A DNA stretch of 64,000 bases, taken from positions 1 to 64,000 of the IMG/VR virus record IMGVR_UViG_3300047560_001569. One strand, written 5' to 3'. Source of the DNA: a virus. Below the pieces are notes generated by a model that did no database searches, was not told where the DNA came from, and saw nothing but the letters and a program-made list of their open reading frames with translations. Made by a program: the position numbers and the translations under genes. Each line of letters opens with the position of its first letter. Position 1 is the stretch's first letter. This document shows positions 8,186 to 17,024 of this stretch, piece by piece.

Positions 8186-8207
8186 ATTACTTCTTATACT
8201 GTATTTT

Positions 8208-8438
8208 TTACCAAGTGATTGCGCCAGCTGAGATCTTACGAAGAGCCATGTTAACAACACTAAGTGCTAACATCTGATACTCTAAAGGTAACACAAAACC
8301 ATAACTAGTTTGTGCAACTACTGCTACACCAGCAATAATGTTAGCCCAAAATGTTTTGCTGTAATACCATTTTTTACCTGTCATCTCACCTTCAATGACT
8401 TCTGCTACCGCTTCTGTAATTTTTTGGTTTGTTGCCAC
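8208..8438 (-). CDS. Putative holin
   Basis: The 76-residue protein starts at GTG 8438 (GGAG seven bases upstream). A charged amphipathic N-terminus is followed by the segment KTFWANIIAGVAVVAQ and a second hydrophobic stretch, ending in a basic region, typical of small phage holins. It directly follows the endolysin gene by one base. Holin identity is inferred from size, topology and neighbour. Confidence 0.65.
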   Translation of the reverse strand: MATNQKITEAVAEVIEGEMTGKKWYYSKTFWANIIAGVAVVAQTSYGFVLPLEYQMLALSVVNMALRKISAGAITW

Positions 8439-8439
8439 G

Positions 8440-9066
8440 TTATTCTCCCATTACGTGTAATGCATGCTCGTAGTGACTAATTCGATCTTCCAATCCAATA
8501 TAGCCGCCGTTAATGGCTTTAGTAAGCCCCTTCATGTCACCTACATCTGCAAATCTATTTAAATTGTTAGATTCCCAGAACCAGCATGCCGACTGCGCAG
8601 CACCTTCAAAAGTTCCCAAATACTCAGACACCTCTTCAGGTGTAATCTCTAGACTATCAGCAAACGCTGTGTAGTTTTGTTTGCCAGTCAATTGAATTAA
8701 TCCACGACCACAGTAGCGATATCCATCACCACTAGATTCTGGACCATTTCCCATTCTATTGGCGTAAACTCTATTTGCAATAGCTTCTTGTTTATTTGGC
8801 TTAGAAGCATATTCTTTTGCTATTTGATCATCAGGAAAATACTTCGGAAAAATCTTGCGAAGTGTTTCGAAACGATAGTTGAGGTTTTCTTTTAATGCAG
8901 TAAACCCCCCTGACTCATGTGAACACTGAGCCATGAATGCTGCTATTCTTTTTGGTGTATTGATTTCATAATCGGGTAGTAACTTTGATAATGCATCATA
9001 CCAATGATCAATATATGGGTTCTTTGGAAGCAACTGCTTCAACTGATCCTTTGTCAATTCTGTCAT
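8440..9066 (-). CDS. Endolysin, glycoside hydrolase family 19 (chitinase/muramidase-like)
   Basis: Start at ATG 9066, which follows a strong AAGGAGAT. The 208-residue enzyme shows the GH19 catalytic blocks FMAQCSHESGGF and YCGRGLIQLTGKQNY, with the catalytic Glu in HESGG. Phage GH19 enzymes cut peptidoglycan at the end of infection. No signal peptide, so it needs the neighbouring holin to reach the wall. Confidence 0.92.
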   Translation of the reverse strand: MTELTKDQLKQLLPKNPYIDHWYDALSKLLPDYEINTPKRIAAFMAQCSHESGGFTALKENLNYRFETLRKIFPKYFPDDQIAKEYASKPNKQEAIANRVYANRMGNGPESSGDGYRYCGRGLIQLTGKQNYTAFADSLEITPEEVSEYLGTFEGAAQSACWFWESNNLNRFADVGDMKGLTKAINGGYIGLEDRISHYEHALHVMGE

Positions 9067-9067
9067 C

Positions 9068-9121
9068 TTATCTCCTTGGATGCTTGTGGCCACACACTGG
9101 GCAATCTTCTGCGTTATTCAT
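9068..9121 (-). CDS. Possible 17-residue CPVCGH peptide
   Basis: An ATG at 9121 overlaps the preceding lipoprotein stop (ATGA) and reads 17 codons, including CPVCGHKH, a half zinc-ribbon, to a TAA just before the endolysin start. The endolysin Shine-Dalgarno lies inside its last codons. It may be a real minipeptide or simply a coupling leader for the endolysin. Its small size makes chance hard to exclude. Confidence 0.35.
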   Translation of the reverse strand: MNNAEDCPVCGHKHPRR

Positions 9122-9378
9122 TTTACACTTTCGAATATATGTTTTTGAATCTTATACCACTCAACTAATCCATCATGTCTCACAGCACAATCATAATAAG
9201 TAGAGTAATTAACTGTTACTGTTTTAGCGACGTCGCTTAATTTTACTTCGTCTCCTAATTTTTCTAACTGAGGGCATGTTACTAACAACCTTTCTGGTAC
9301 TTCCGGAAACGTACGCTTGACAGGAACACTACCACATCCAACTAGTAATACAGTAATCAGTATATATTTAACATTCAT
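9118..9378 (-). CDS. Lipoprotein, outer-membrane spanin-like
   Basis: The 86-residue protein has a lipoprotein signal with lipobox LVGC (Cys15), then GSVPVKRTFPEVPE, a Pro-containing stretch as in Rz1-type o-spanins. It lies in the lysis cassette, downstream of the membrane/coiled-coil protein at 9841-10269 that looks like its inner-membrane partner. Longer than lambda Rz1 (60 residues). Confidence 0.7.
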   Translation of the reverse strand: MNVKYILITVLLVGCGSVPVKRTFPEVPERLLVTCPQLEKLGDEVKLSDVAKTVTVNYSTYYDCAVRHDGLVEWYKIQKHIFESVK

Positions 9379-9548
9379 TTTTTATCTTGGGCATCAATAA
9401 AATTTTGTTTTGTAGGCGCACCTTTGGATCCTGGCTTACGCATCTTCTCACCAGAACCATGCTTGATACGTTCTTGTTTAGCATGAATATTGGCCCACAA
9501 TCCACCCTCACCCAACGTTGACTTAATGAATTGTTGTAGCTTTTTCAT
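9375..9548 (-). CDS. Conserved small basic phage protein
   Basis: A 57-residue ORF whose ATG (9548) overlaps the previous stop as ATGA and whose stop overlaps the next ATG as ATGA. It contains GEGGLWANIHAKQERIK and MRKPGSKGAPT, which I recognise as a widely distributed small phage protein of unknown function; the basic character suggests nucleic-acid or virion association. Tight overlaps on both sides make it a credible gene. Confidence 0.75.
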   Translation of the reverse strand: MKKLQQFIKSTLGEGGLWANIHAKQERIKHGSGEKMRKPGSKGAPTKQNFIDAQDKK

Positions 9549-9844
9549 CAGTCACGTCCTTTTGGATGCTTGGCATAATCAGCTGCAATAGCAGAACCAT
9601 AATCACTATATGCTGGAGTCTTTGGTTTAGGTGCATCAGAACGCGTTCTGATCTTTTGCAACAGGTTAAAAGCTTTTCTAGATTTGATCATGTGATGAGT
9701 CTCTGCTTCACGATTCTTAGGGTACTCCTGTCGTGCTGCACTAGCCTGAACATCATGGTGGTATTTAATTTGGCCAACCTTGTTTTGCCAACGGTTGTTG
9801 TTATCTTCGGTTCCCTCTTTTACGTACTGTAATAGTGATTTCAT
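9548..9844 (-). CDS. Hypothetical protein, basic
   Basis: A 98-residue hydrophilic protein beginning MKSLLQYVKEG, a short N-terminal pattern shared with several probable virion proteins further right (MKSLIQIL, MKNFQSFV, MRKFQTYI). No domain recognised. It overlaps neighbours at both ends. Confidence 0.7.
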   Translation of the reverse strand: MKSLLQYVKEGTEDNNNRWQNKVGQIKYHHDVQASAARQEYPKNREAETHHMIKSRKAFNLLQKIRTRSDAPKPKTPAYSDYGSAIAADYAKHPKGRD

Positions 9845-10269
9845 TTTGGTTGCTCCGCTGCGTTATTATGAGCTTTGATAAACTCTTTAGGTATTACACA
9901 CTGACTATCATATTTAACAACTTCCCTATCGACATATTTAATAATATCGTCTCCGCGTTGTTTTATAACTTCAGTCCTTTTAACAATCTTATCTAGTAAC
10001 TTCGTATTCTCTTTTGCCGATTGCGCTTCTGCTGCTGCAACCTTAGCTTCTAATTCTTTTACTTTCGCCTGCCACGCTTCTTCATTTGAAATAGCGCCAG
10101 CCATGTATGTACCAAAAATAATAGCGACAACAGAGGCCGCTTGTAATGGTGTTCGGTACATAGACACGAACGGAATAAACTTTAAAACAAAACTTGCTAG
10201 TAGACCTAGCAAGCCTATAAAAAATATACTATAAAATATCCAGTTAGGTAGAAAATTAAGTACCCACAT
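9841..10269 (-). CDS. Inner-membrane spanin-like protein
   Basis: The 142-residue protein has two N-terminal hydrophobic helices (about 6-32 and 42-60), then a long coiled coil (KVKELEAKVAAAEAQSA) and a C-terminal periplasm-type tail ending in CVIPKEFIKAHN. This is the shape of an Rz-like i-spanin, and the conserved tail recurs in other aquatic T4-like phages. A lipoprotein that could be its o-spanin is encoded 460 bases downstream. Confidence 0.65.
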   Translation of the reverse strand: MWVLNFLPNWIFYSIFFIGLLGLLASFVLKFIPFVSMYRTPLQAASVVAIIFGTYMAGAISNEEAWQAKVKELEAKVAAAEAQSAKENTKLLDKIVKRTEVIKQRGDDIIKYVDREVVKYDSQCVIPKEFIKAHNNAAEQPK

Positions 10270-10717
10270 TCCAACGTCTCCTCAGCATCAACCGTGCTTT
10301 CGTTAGCAGTGCTTGCCGTCCAGGAGGTTCACCTTGAGGACCAACTCCGAGCCCTGCTACACTTGCAACTCCCATATTTTCATTTAATGAAAGTAGGTAT
10401 TGTTGGCAACCCTCAACAAGAGCATCAATGTCTTGGTGCTTCTTTTGCTCTCTCATTAAATATGCAGCAGCTGCAAAGTTTGCAATTCTCGTCTTACCGC
10501 CAGGCAGCTTAGCAATCATCTTCTTAACATTTGCTACTAGGATATCAAAAAACCCCCAAGAATTTTGTTCTTGAGGGGTTAGATCTTTGCGATGTTTGAT
10601 TACATTGCCATCTTTATCAATGATGCCTAACTTAAACGCTTCCCACTTAGGAAACGGAGTAATTAGACGACTGACAAGTTGATAGACAAGGTATGAATCA
10701 ACTAACTTGCTGGCCAT
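10256..10717 (-). CDS. Conserved T4-like phage protein
   Basis: A 153-residue protein with the block LITPFPKWEAFKLGIID and KTRIANFAAAAYLM, which I recognise as a conserved family of aquatic T4-like phages with no assigned function. Overlaps its neighbours by 20 bases upstream and 14 downstream. Confidence 0.75.
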   Translation of the reverse strand: MASKLVDSYLVYQLVSRLITPFPKWEAFKLGIIDKDGNVIKHRKDLTPQEQNSWGFFDILVANVKKMIAKLPGGKTRIANFAAAAYLMREQKKHQDIDALVEGCQQYLLSLNENMGVASVAGLGVGPQGEPPGRQALLTKARLMLRRRWNVGT

Positions 10718-11111
10718 TTAAATTCCTTAATACACTTACTATAACAGGATCCATGGCAATGTCGCTAGTACATATATCTTTACCTTCTAATCCAATTGCC
10801 TTAACGACATCAGGACACGTGCCCATCAAATCTAAAAAAGGCTTGATCAGCGGTAGTTGATCTTTTAACTTTAAGAATAAAAGTCTTGTTCCAGCAACAG
10901 CACCGAATACATTGTATATTACAGTTAAGTGGTTGATTATCAGTCGCTCTTTAATCTCACCACTTTCTTGATATTTGTTTAATAAACGTTTTATATATTT
11001 GAAACGATTCAAATCTTCATAAAACTCAACAGTATCATAACAATGTGGGTTGTCGTAATGCTTCGCAGCGTATAATAAAAAGTTGGTCTCATCGACCTTG
11101 TCAATATTCAT
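10698..11111 (-). CDS. Conserved T4-like phage protein
   Basis: A 137-residue, largely helical protein with NFLLYAAKHYDNPHCYDT and FYEDLNRFKYIKRLLNKY, a block I know from many T4-like phages of aquatic bacteria. Function unknown; its position beside virion-type genes suggests a virion or assembly role. Confidence 0.75.
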   Translation of the reverse strand: MNIDKVDETNFLLYAAKHYDNPHCYDTVEFYEDLNRFKYIKRLLNKYQESGEIKERLIINHLTVIYNVFGAVAGTRLLFLKLKDQLPLIKPFLDLMGTCPDVVKAIGLEGKDICTSDIAMDPVIVSVLRNLNGQQVS

Positions 11112-11112
11112 A

Positions 11113-11382
11113 TTAGAACGAGCTCAGAGAGATCCTTTTCCATACATCAGTAGTAACAGCAATATAAAGATACGTCGAATCGTACATAATTGTTCCTGCC
11201 GTAGCAGCCATACTACTACTCGTAGGAGTTCCACTAATAATCCTAGCACCAAACAAATCACCCACCGACACTTGCTTTGTAACGGCATTCGACGATGGGC
11301 TATCCACAATAACTAAAAGATCATCGACTGTCGGTGTGGATAACACCGGCAACTCAGATATTTTCTTTGCTCTGTTCGTCAT
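11113..11382 (-). CDS. Putative virion/fibre protein
   Basis: The 89-residue protein starts with KKISELPVLSTPTVDDLLVI, a motif frequent at the N-terminus of T4-like virion and fibre proteins, followed by a small beta-rich domain ending YIAVTTDVWKRISLS, typical of surface-exposed tips. No further assignment. Confidence 0.65.
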   Translation of the reverse strand: MTNRAKKISELPVLSTPTVDDLLVIVDSPSSNAVTKQVSVGDLFGARIISGTPTSSSMAATAGTIMYDSTYLYIAVTTDVWKRISLSSF

Positions 11383-11388
11383 TTAATT

Positions 11389-11919
11389 TTATGTATCTGC
11401 GGCTACGCTATCATCACTTGCATCACCAGCGACTGCTTGAGTCATGCTCTTAACGAAAACAAGTTGCTCTACTTGTTTACGACCAGAACGGCCACCAGTA
11501 CCAGCAACATAGTTGTACCAACCTGGCGACTTCAAACCACGACCACGGTTAGCCGACACACGTGCCTCCGTAACGTCTACACCAACGATATCGCGGTTAT
11601 TGACGATTGAGCTGTTAGCATATGACTGATTGTAGCTACGTGGTGCTTGCTGATACCACATAGTGGCGCCGGCAGCAGTAGTTGCTGTGTATGCAGAGGC
11701 CAATGTCAACGAAGTTGTGTTGGCGATTGCTGCAACTTTATAACGTGTAGTAGTACCTGGTGCTGTGTTAGCTGTAGACAAGAATACCATATCTCCAACT
11801 TTAAGTTCAGTTGTGAACGCAGTACCGGAACCAGTTACAGTTGCGCTAGTTTGCGTGAATGTGACTGTGCCAGTAGCAGCTCCTGGTGAGCCTCCGTCTT
11901 TTTTACCCCATAATGCCAT
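11389..11919 (-). CDS. Probable virion structural protein
   Basis: A 176-residue Thr/Ala/Ser-rich beta protein beginning MALWGKKDG, the characteristic start of a small structural protein of aquatic T4-like phages. It contains GTVTFTQTSATVTGSGTAF and a C-terminal acidic tail. A 7/8 match to the late octamer is present upstream on the minus strand near 11952-11959. Confidence 0.65.
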   Translation of the reverse strand: MALWGKKDGGSPGAATGTVTFTQTSATVTGSGTAFTTELKVGDMVFLSTANTAPGTTTRYKVAAIANTTSLTLASAYTATTAAGATMWYQQAPRSYNQSYANSSIVNNRDIVGVDVTEARVSANRGRGLKSPGWYNYVAGTGGRSGRKQVEQLVFVKSMTQAVAGDASDDSVAADT

Positions 11920-11960
11920 GTTTTTCTCCTTGAGATGTTATTATTATACTTATTTATCGT

Positions 11961-12428
11961 TTATTTAAGTCTGCCGTAGACAGCCATCATATTATCATGG
12001 GATTGATATAAAAATTCAGCAACCTTCAATCTGTCTTCAGGTTTAATTTTTTCCATAGACTCAACTAGCTTCTTAGCTACCGTGCCTTCAACAAACACCT
12101 TTTGACCATCACCGAAAGTGATGTCTGCACCGCCTTGTGTGCCGTGTTCGAGGATGTCAATTGGTTTTCTCAATTGAACCAGAATATTCATGTCTGCCTC
12201 TGGCTCAACTTCTTCCTTAATGTGCTTGATCTTAGCACCCATCTCTGACGCATCATCGAGATGTGTGTCTGTTAGATGCTCACCAACTTTAATGCCATGT
12301 GATAGGTTCTTACCAACTGCTTTCACATGATATTTCGTTTGGCCATTGACCTTGACTGGCGTTACATGCAACGCGTTGGGATGTAATTTAGGAGATGTTA
12401 CTTCTAAAATTTGTATTAATGATTTCAT
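11961..12428 (-). CDS. Probable virion-associated protein
   Basis: A 155-residue protein with the MKSLIQILEV start shared by this gene block, a His/Val-rich beta domain and a helical C-terminus ending SHDNMMAVYGRLK. No domain recognised. Adjacent, no gap, to the Cys-rich gene upstream. Confidence 0.6.
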   Translation of the reverse strand: MKSLIQILEVTSPKLHPNALHVTPVKVNGQTKYHVKAVGKNLSHGIKVGEHLTDTHLDDASEMGAKIKHIKEEVEPEADMNILVQLRKPIDILEHGTQGGADITFGDGQKVFVEGTVAKKLVESMEKIKPEDRLKVAEFLYQSHDNMMAVYGRLK

Positions 12429-12851
12429 TTACTTAATATCCTTATTATCTAACGGACCGTTTGTTAACCATGCATCACAAGTTCTGCTACCAGCACACTT
12501 AAAATCCAATAATTCACAGTATCCTAGATCTGCTTTATTAATAACACCTTCTATAGCGGCCATATCATCTTTACTGTCCGATATACCATCTACTATACAT
12601 TGTCGAATTTGATCTGATACATTAAAAGCAGCACAAGTACAGCAACGTGCCTTCTGTGCATACTCTATCGTTACCTTCCACATCTTGGCTTTTGCTTTCC
12701 AAAAGTCCAATGAGGGCTCCATTGGATTCATTGGTCCATAACCATAATTATCAATTGCGTGCTGACGATTGATTAAATTCTGCGCAAGATTGTGAGTCAC
12801 TGGAGGACATACGCTCTTTGCCTCAGCCACAAAAGATTGAAAATTCTTCAT
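12429..12851 (-). CDS. Cys-rich conserved phage protein
   Basis: A 140-residue protein with MKNFQSFVAEAKS start and seven Cys, including CCTC at about 69-72 and CAGSRTCDAWL near 118-128. The Cys spacing suggests a metal site, but no known zinc-finger or Fe-S pattern fits. The block KCAGSRTCDAWL recurs in aquatic T4-like phages (recollection). Confidence 0.65.
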   Translation of the reverse strand: MKNFQSFVAEAKSVCPPVTHNLAQNLINRQHAIDNYGYGPMNPMEPSLDFWKAKAKMWKVTIEYAQKARCCTCAAFNVSDQIRQCIVDGISDSKDDMAAIEGVINKADLGYCELLDFKCAGSRTCDAWLTNGPLDNKDIK

Positions 12852-13435
12852 TTCTTTTCCTGTGGTTTTTGTATTGGTTGTCCCAATGCACGTCGTATGT
12901 TAGCTTCTTTTCTTGTATCTTCTAAATCTTGTTGCTGCCTTGCTTTTTGCATGGCTAGATATAACCTCACTCTAGCTGACTGAGCTTCTTTAATAGGTGT
13001 AATCTGATCAGCTTCTTCATTGCGTAAAGACTTACCAGCAGCTGCTGCTTTTTGATATTTCTTCTTACCATACTTTTTACGACCAATCCAAGCAGCGAGT
13101 GCAGCACTACCAACGGCTCTCGCTGTCTTGTCGAATCCCATATACTTTTCTTCAATCTGATCAACTTCTTCTTTTACTTGACCGGATACATAAGAATGGA
13201 CAAACCGCTTTGCTGTTTCAGGAGTAAGACTGTGTTTCTTAGCGATTGCCATATGAGCCCTAACAATTCTTTCACCAAATTGATTGTGTCCCAAATGGCC
13301 AGCTTTATAATCAGCAATGTGTTTATCCATCACGTTGCTGATACTATGATGCAAGTCAGACATTCCACCTTCACTAATTGAAGTGTCTTCCTCAACAGTC
13401 TTCGTTTGAGCGATAATATCTGATAGCTGTTTCAT
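12848..13435 (-). CDS. Hypothetical basic helical protein
   Basis: A 195-residue Lys/Gln-rich protein with a weakly hydrophobic stretch near 106-118 (AVGSAALAAWIG) before GRKKYGKKKYQK. Overlaps the next ATG as ATGA. Probably virion-associated from its block; no family assigned. Confidence 0.6.
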   Translation of the reverse strand: MKQLSDIIAQTKTVEEDTSISEGGMSDLHHSISNVMDKHIADYKAGHLGHNQFGERIVRAHMAIAKKHSLTPETAKRFVHSYVSGQVKEEVDQIEEKYMGFDKTARAVGSAALAAWIGRKKYGKKKYQKAAAAGKSLRNEEADQITPIKEAQSARVRLYLAMQKARQQQDLEDTRKEANIRRALGQPIQKPQEKK

Positions 13436-13436
13436 G

Positions 13437-14354
13437 CTAAGCCTTTTTCTTTTTCTTTAATGGATGATTGCCGTGACTCATAGACTCCAATACTTCGAGT
13501 TCGGTAATAGGAACGCGCTTCTCGATACCATGTTCGAACATCACATCATACCACTCAACTAAACCATTTTCATCAGGCTCAGCATGTTGTGTGGGAATTG
13601 TTCTACCGATACCGAATGATTCATTCTTCACATGAATAGCACATTGGTGTTCATAGCTGTTCCCAGGCGTATCTGTGTTCTCTTCGACCGATTCCGATTT
13701 AACATCTTCGTTAGGATTCTTTTCCTTAGTCCACTTACGTGAGTATACAGTACCAGTAGATATCTTTTTAGAATCAAATCCAGCCTTCTCGCCAGGTTTA
13801 GAAGGAATATTGCTCTTATATGATTTCCAGTTGAAAGGAGTATTGTCTGATTTCTTTTCATCATCCTTTTCGCTGATCACTTCACCATCTAACTGAACCG
13901 AATCAGCCACATCTTGACTAATTTTAGATTTACGGTCCCGAAGAACTTTAAAATCATATGCGTCGATCTTCTTAGGATCGCCAGCAACAGATGCAATTTT
14001 CTTTTGTTTCGGCGATAACTCTGCTTCGACAATAGGAGCAACACCGCCCTTCTTACCATATGATTTTTGAATCAGAGCAGCACGTTCTTGTTGAGCTGCT
14101 TCTTGTTCTTTAATGGTACTATTGTGTACTTGTGTGATAGTATCAGTTAAGCGCTTCTTAGCTGCAACAGCAGGACTGGCAGTATAATCAATGTTCTCTG
14201 CAGCTAATGGACGTAACGAAGCATGCATCTTACTGTACATTGGGGCTTCAGCAGCTGCTTGATCGGCAACTTTCTTGTTTGATTCACCAACTACTTTAGA
14301 GGCTGCATCAATCAAGCTTTGCGATAGTTTTAAGTCTGTAAATTTGAATGACAT
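13437..14354 (-). CDS. Probable virion protein
   Basis: A 305-residue, charged, low-complexity protein with Lys-rich ends and a compact C-terminal beta domain around EWYDVMFEHGIEKRVP. A late-promoter-like octamer (7/8) lies about 20 bases upstream. No known fold recognised. Confidence 0.6.
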   Translation of the reverse strand: MSFKFTDLKLSQSLIDAASKVVGESNKKVADQAAAEAPMYSKMHASLRPLAAENIDYTASPAVAAKKRLTDTITQVHNSTIKEQEAAQQERAALIQKSYGKKGGVAPIVEAELSPKQKKIASVAGDPKKIDAYDFKVLRDRKSKISQDVADSVQLDGEVISEKDDEKKSDNTPFNWKSYKSNIPSKPGEKAGFDSKKISTGTVYSRKWTKEKNPNEDVKSESVEENTDTPGNSYEHQCAIHVKNESFGIGRTIPTQHAEPDENGLVEWYDVMFEHGIEKRVPITELEVLESMSHGNHPLKKKKKA

Positions 14355-14379
14355 ATCGTTTCCTTGTTATTGTTATTAA

Positions 14380-14925
14380 TTATTTATTAGGGCTTTGATT
14401 TGTGTTGAGGAGATATATTTTAACATCCTCTGAAGGTGGTGCAGCCATTTCTACTTGTTCTTTGACTGGGTTGTTGATCGTCATAACATTCATACTAGAG
14501 CGCAGCATCCATGCGTGTTTTTGATGACGGTCGATCCTAGCTTCAATGAAATTACCAACCAAACCATATAGATTTTGATCGCTAGCTAACTTATGTGCCT
14601 CATTCAGTAGTCCAATAATGGTCTGATTGTCAGCATACAACTCACGTACCATCGATTCGATATCTGTAAAACCAGATGCAGCATCTGAGATGCGGGAAAG
14701 TACAGTAAACTCTTTTAATCCACCAGGAGCAGCAACATTCAATGCTCTGATTTGTTCGGCTGTTGTATCAACAGCTTCAAATAACTCTTCATAGAAGTCG
14801 CCAAAGAAAGAATGGAACTGACTAAAGTCCTTACCACGTACATTCCAGTGAAAATTATGTCCCTTAAGATATAAGGCAAATGTCGTTGCTAGCAACTCAT
14901 TCATTTTTGCGATTAATGCTTCCAT
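14380..14925 (-). CDS. dps: Dps-like ferritin family protein
   Basis: The 181-residue protein is clearly Dps-type: ATTFALYLKGHNFHWNV at 13-29, FHSFFGDFYEELFEAVD at 37-53 and TTAEQIRALN at 54-63. The ferroxidase residues His26, His38 and the acidic pair of the second helix are in place. Dps dodecamers oxidise Fe(II) with H2O2 and can bind DNA. The C-terminal 30 residues extend past the ferritin core. It sits among probable virion genes, one base from the large nucleotidyltransferase gene, so late expression or packaging is possible. Confidence 0.88.
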   Translation of the reverse strand: MEALIAKMNELLATTFALYLKGHNFHWNVRGKDFSQFHSFFGDFYEELFEAVDTTAEQIRALNVAAPGGLKEFTVLSRISDAASGFTDIESMVRELYADNQTIIGLLNEAHKLASDQNLYGLVGNFIEARIDRHQKHAWMLRSSMNVMTINNPVKEQVEMAAPPSEDVKIYLLNTNQSPNK

Positions 14926-16962
14926 TTAGGCTCCTACCTTTTTATTTGCTGACCAAGACCAATTACACGACCACCAATTAGCTTTCCACTTCGGTCCTGG
15001 ATTATCACAACCGTGACGTGCACGATATGCTCTACGACGATCTGGATCGTCGCGTTTAATTTCTAAGTTAGGATCACCAAACCCTAGCTTGATTATATTA
15101 CCTTTATCATTTTTTACATACACAGCAAACTTCTTTGGTCCACCAGTTGTACGGAATGGTTTATTCAACGTGCGTCCTTCGTTATCATTTTCAAGCAATA
15201 TATTCCATTGTTCTTCAGTCCACTCTTCATATATGTAATCCTCTTCAATTACACATTCGCTATTCGCGAATAGTGAACGAGAGAGCGCTTCAATAGATTC
15301 TACTAGTGATGGACTAACTGTATCTCTAACGCCACGATCCTCTGTTACTTTTCTAACATACTCTGTAGTCTTACGACGAATAATATCAGCACGTTTTCTG
15401 TATTTTGTTACTTCACTATCATCCATTGTATCTTTAATGTTATCGGCGTGATGGGCACGTGGTTGTGCAGCCATAATATCTTGTGGGTCAACTGTATCCA
15501 TATTGCGAGGTGTGCGCAAACCAGTTGACATGATACTTCTTAATGTGGGTCTTGTTGATTGTTCACGCAAATCGATATCTTCCTTGAATGCTTTACCGCC
15601 AGCAACATAAGAATTCAAACGATCAAATGCATACTGACTTGGTGTTTTACCTGGTGGCTTGTTGCTATTCCATGCATTTTTACCGCGATTGAATACTTGC
15701 AGTAGTGTTTGATAATTAATACCAGACGATTCAGCCTTCTCAACAATTGCTCTATTCTCTTTTTCTGTAATTACATCACCAATTAACTGATATGCTGCAG
15801 ATACAACCATACGTGATGTTTTGTATTTGTTACCAGTCGTTACAGATTGTAATCGACGTAACTCATCACCCTTCACTCTTGGTGCTATTTTAGCTGCTAT
15901 CCTTTTGATAGCACCCTTCTTACGCTCAACCATTTTATCGATAGCAATTTTCTGTGAAGCAGATAATTTGGTATAGTTTGTACCTTGGTCTCCGGCGAGA
16001 CGAGTGCGCAAGATGTTCTTTGCTTTCTTCATCGTGCGACGACTGAGAGCTACATTTTTTGCTAGACGACGGCGAGCAATCTCTCTTGCACGAGTCAACT
16101 TAGCTTTATTCTTTTTCATATTAACAGAGCGATGCATACGAGTAGTCATACCAACCACATTTTCATCGATCTGCTCTAAATCAATTTCCTCTTTTATTGC
16201 TTTAATATGATTAGCAATTTCTGTAGCATGTGGATGTAGTGCTTTTGGCAATCCAGCCTTAAACTTTGACATCTCACCTGCACGTGCATGCGCACGTAAC
16301 TTTGTACCAGACATGCCTTCTACACCAGGCGCATCAGGATCACGTTGGCCTGCTGATACTACCTTGATCGATTTGAAATTATATAATTTACCCTCTCCAG
16401 TACCATTATACTGGTGGAGTTTATTATGATATGCATCGACGCGATCTGAACCCGCAACCATCACTAAATGTTGATGACCAGCAGCGTGGAGTTTTGCAGC
16501 AGCTTGTAAAAATGATGGTTCATCTTTAGTCGAACCGTGAACTTTAGTACCCTTAGATACAACTTTATTGAGGTATCCAAGTTTAGCTTTTTGCGGAAGG
16601 GGATTATCAGACTTGCCTTCTGAATGGCTAGCAAAAATATGTGCCGTACTTCCATGCTCTTTAGCAACAGACTCTACTTTGTGGATTAATTTCTCGTGGC
16701 CGACAGTGGGAGGATTAAAACGGCCGAATGCCATCGTGGCTGTCTTTTCGTTTGCCTCGTTTACTGGTTTTTCTTGGGGGTTGATAACAACGTTATCGGC
16801 TGGATCACCAAGCATCGTTACTCCATCTTTTTGTTTGATGGGTTTTGGTTCAGCGGTTGTTTGTTCAGGGGATGGAGCAGGTGGCTGTGCACCGCTTTTA
16901 CCTAGCGATTGTACATCTTCGACGGACAACTCTCCGTCAAACGGATCTTCTCTTTTAATCAT
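14926..16962 (-). CDS. Large protein with nucleotidyltransferase domain and Cys-containing C-terminal domain
   Basis: A 678-residue multidomain protein. Residues 1-70 are Pro-rich linker. Residues about 75-260 form a cytidylyltransferase-type Rossmann domain: FGRFNPPTVGHEKLI holds the (T/H)xGH motif and GMSGTKLRAHA the (I/M)SxTxxR motif. The middle (265-560) is Arg/Lys-rich and helical. The last 100 residues hold IKRDDPDRRRAYRARHGCDN and the sequel PGPKWKANWWSC, a small conserved phage domain of unknown function. The NTase substrate is not predictable. A late octamer lies 48 bases upstream. Confidence 0.7.
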   Translation of the reverse strand: MIKREDPFDGELSVEDVQSLGKSGAQPPAPSPEQTTAEPKPIKQKDGVTMLGDPADNVVINPQEKPVNEANEKTATMAFGRFNPPTVGHEKLIHKVESVAKEHGSTAHIFASHSEGKSDNPLPQKAKLGYLNKVVSKGTKVHGSTKDEPSFLQAAAKLHAAGHQHLVMVAGSDRVDAYHNKLHQYNGTGEGKLYNFKSIKVVSAGQRDPDAPGVEGMSGTKLRAHARAGEMSKFKAGLPKALHPHATEIANHIKAIKEEIDLEQIDENVVGMTTRMHRSVNMKKNKAKLTRAREIARRRLAKNVALSRRTMKKAKNILRTRLAGDQGTNYTKLSASQKIAIDKMVERKKGAIKRIAAKIAPRVKGDELRRLQSVTTGNKYKTSRMVVSAAYQLIGDVITEKENRAIVEKAESSGINYQTLLQVFNRGKNAWNSNKPPGKTPSQYAFDRLNSYVAGGKAFKEDIDLREQSTRPTLRSIMSTGLRTPRNMDTVDPQDIMAAQPRAHHADNIKDTMDDSEVTKYRKRADIIRRKTTEYVRKVTEDRGVRDTVSPSLVESIEALSRSLFANSECVIEEDYIYEEWTEEQWNILLENDNEGRTLNKPFRTTGGPKKFAVYVKNDKGNIIKLGFGDPNLEIKRDDPDRRRAYRARHGCDNPGPKWKANWWSCNWSWSANKKVGA

Positions 16963-17009
16963 TTTAATTCCTGTTCAGGTTTGCCTTAGCCTATACTGAT
17001 GGCGTCATC

Positions 17010-17017
17010 TATTTATA
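17010..17017 (-). promoter_or_regulatory. T4-type late promoter
   Basis: TATAAATA on the minus strand, exact match to the T4 late octamer read by gp55, 47 bases before ATG 16962. Confidence 0.65.
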
Positions 17018-17024
17018 TTAACTA

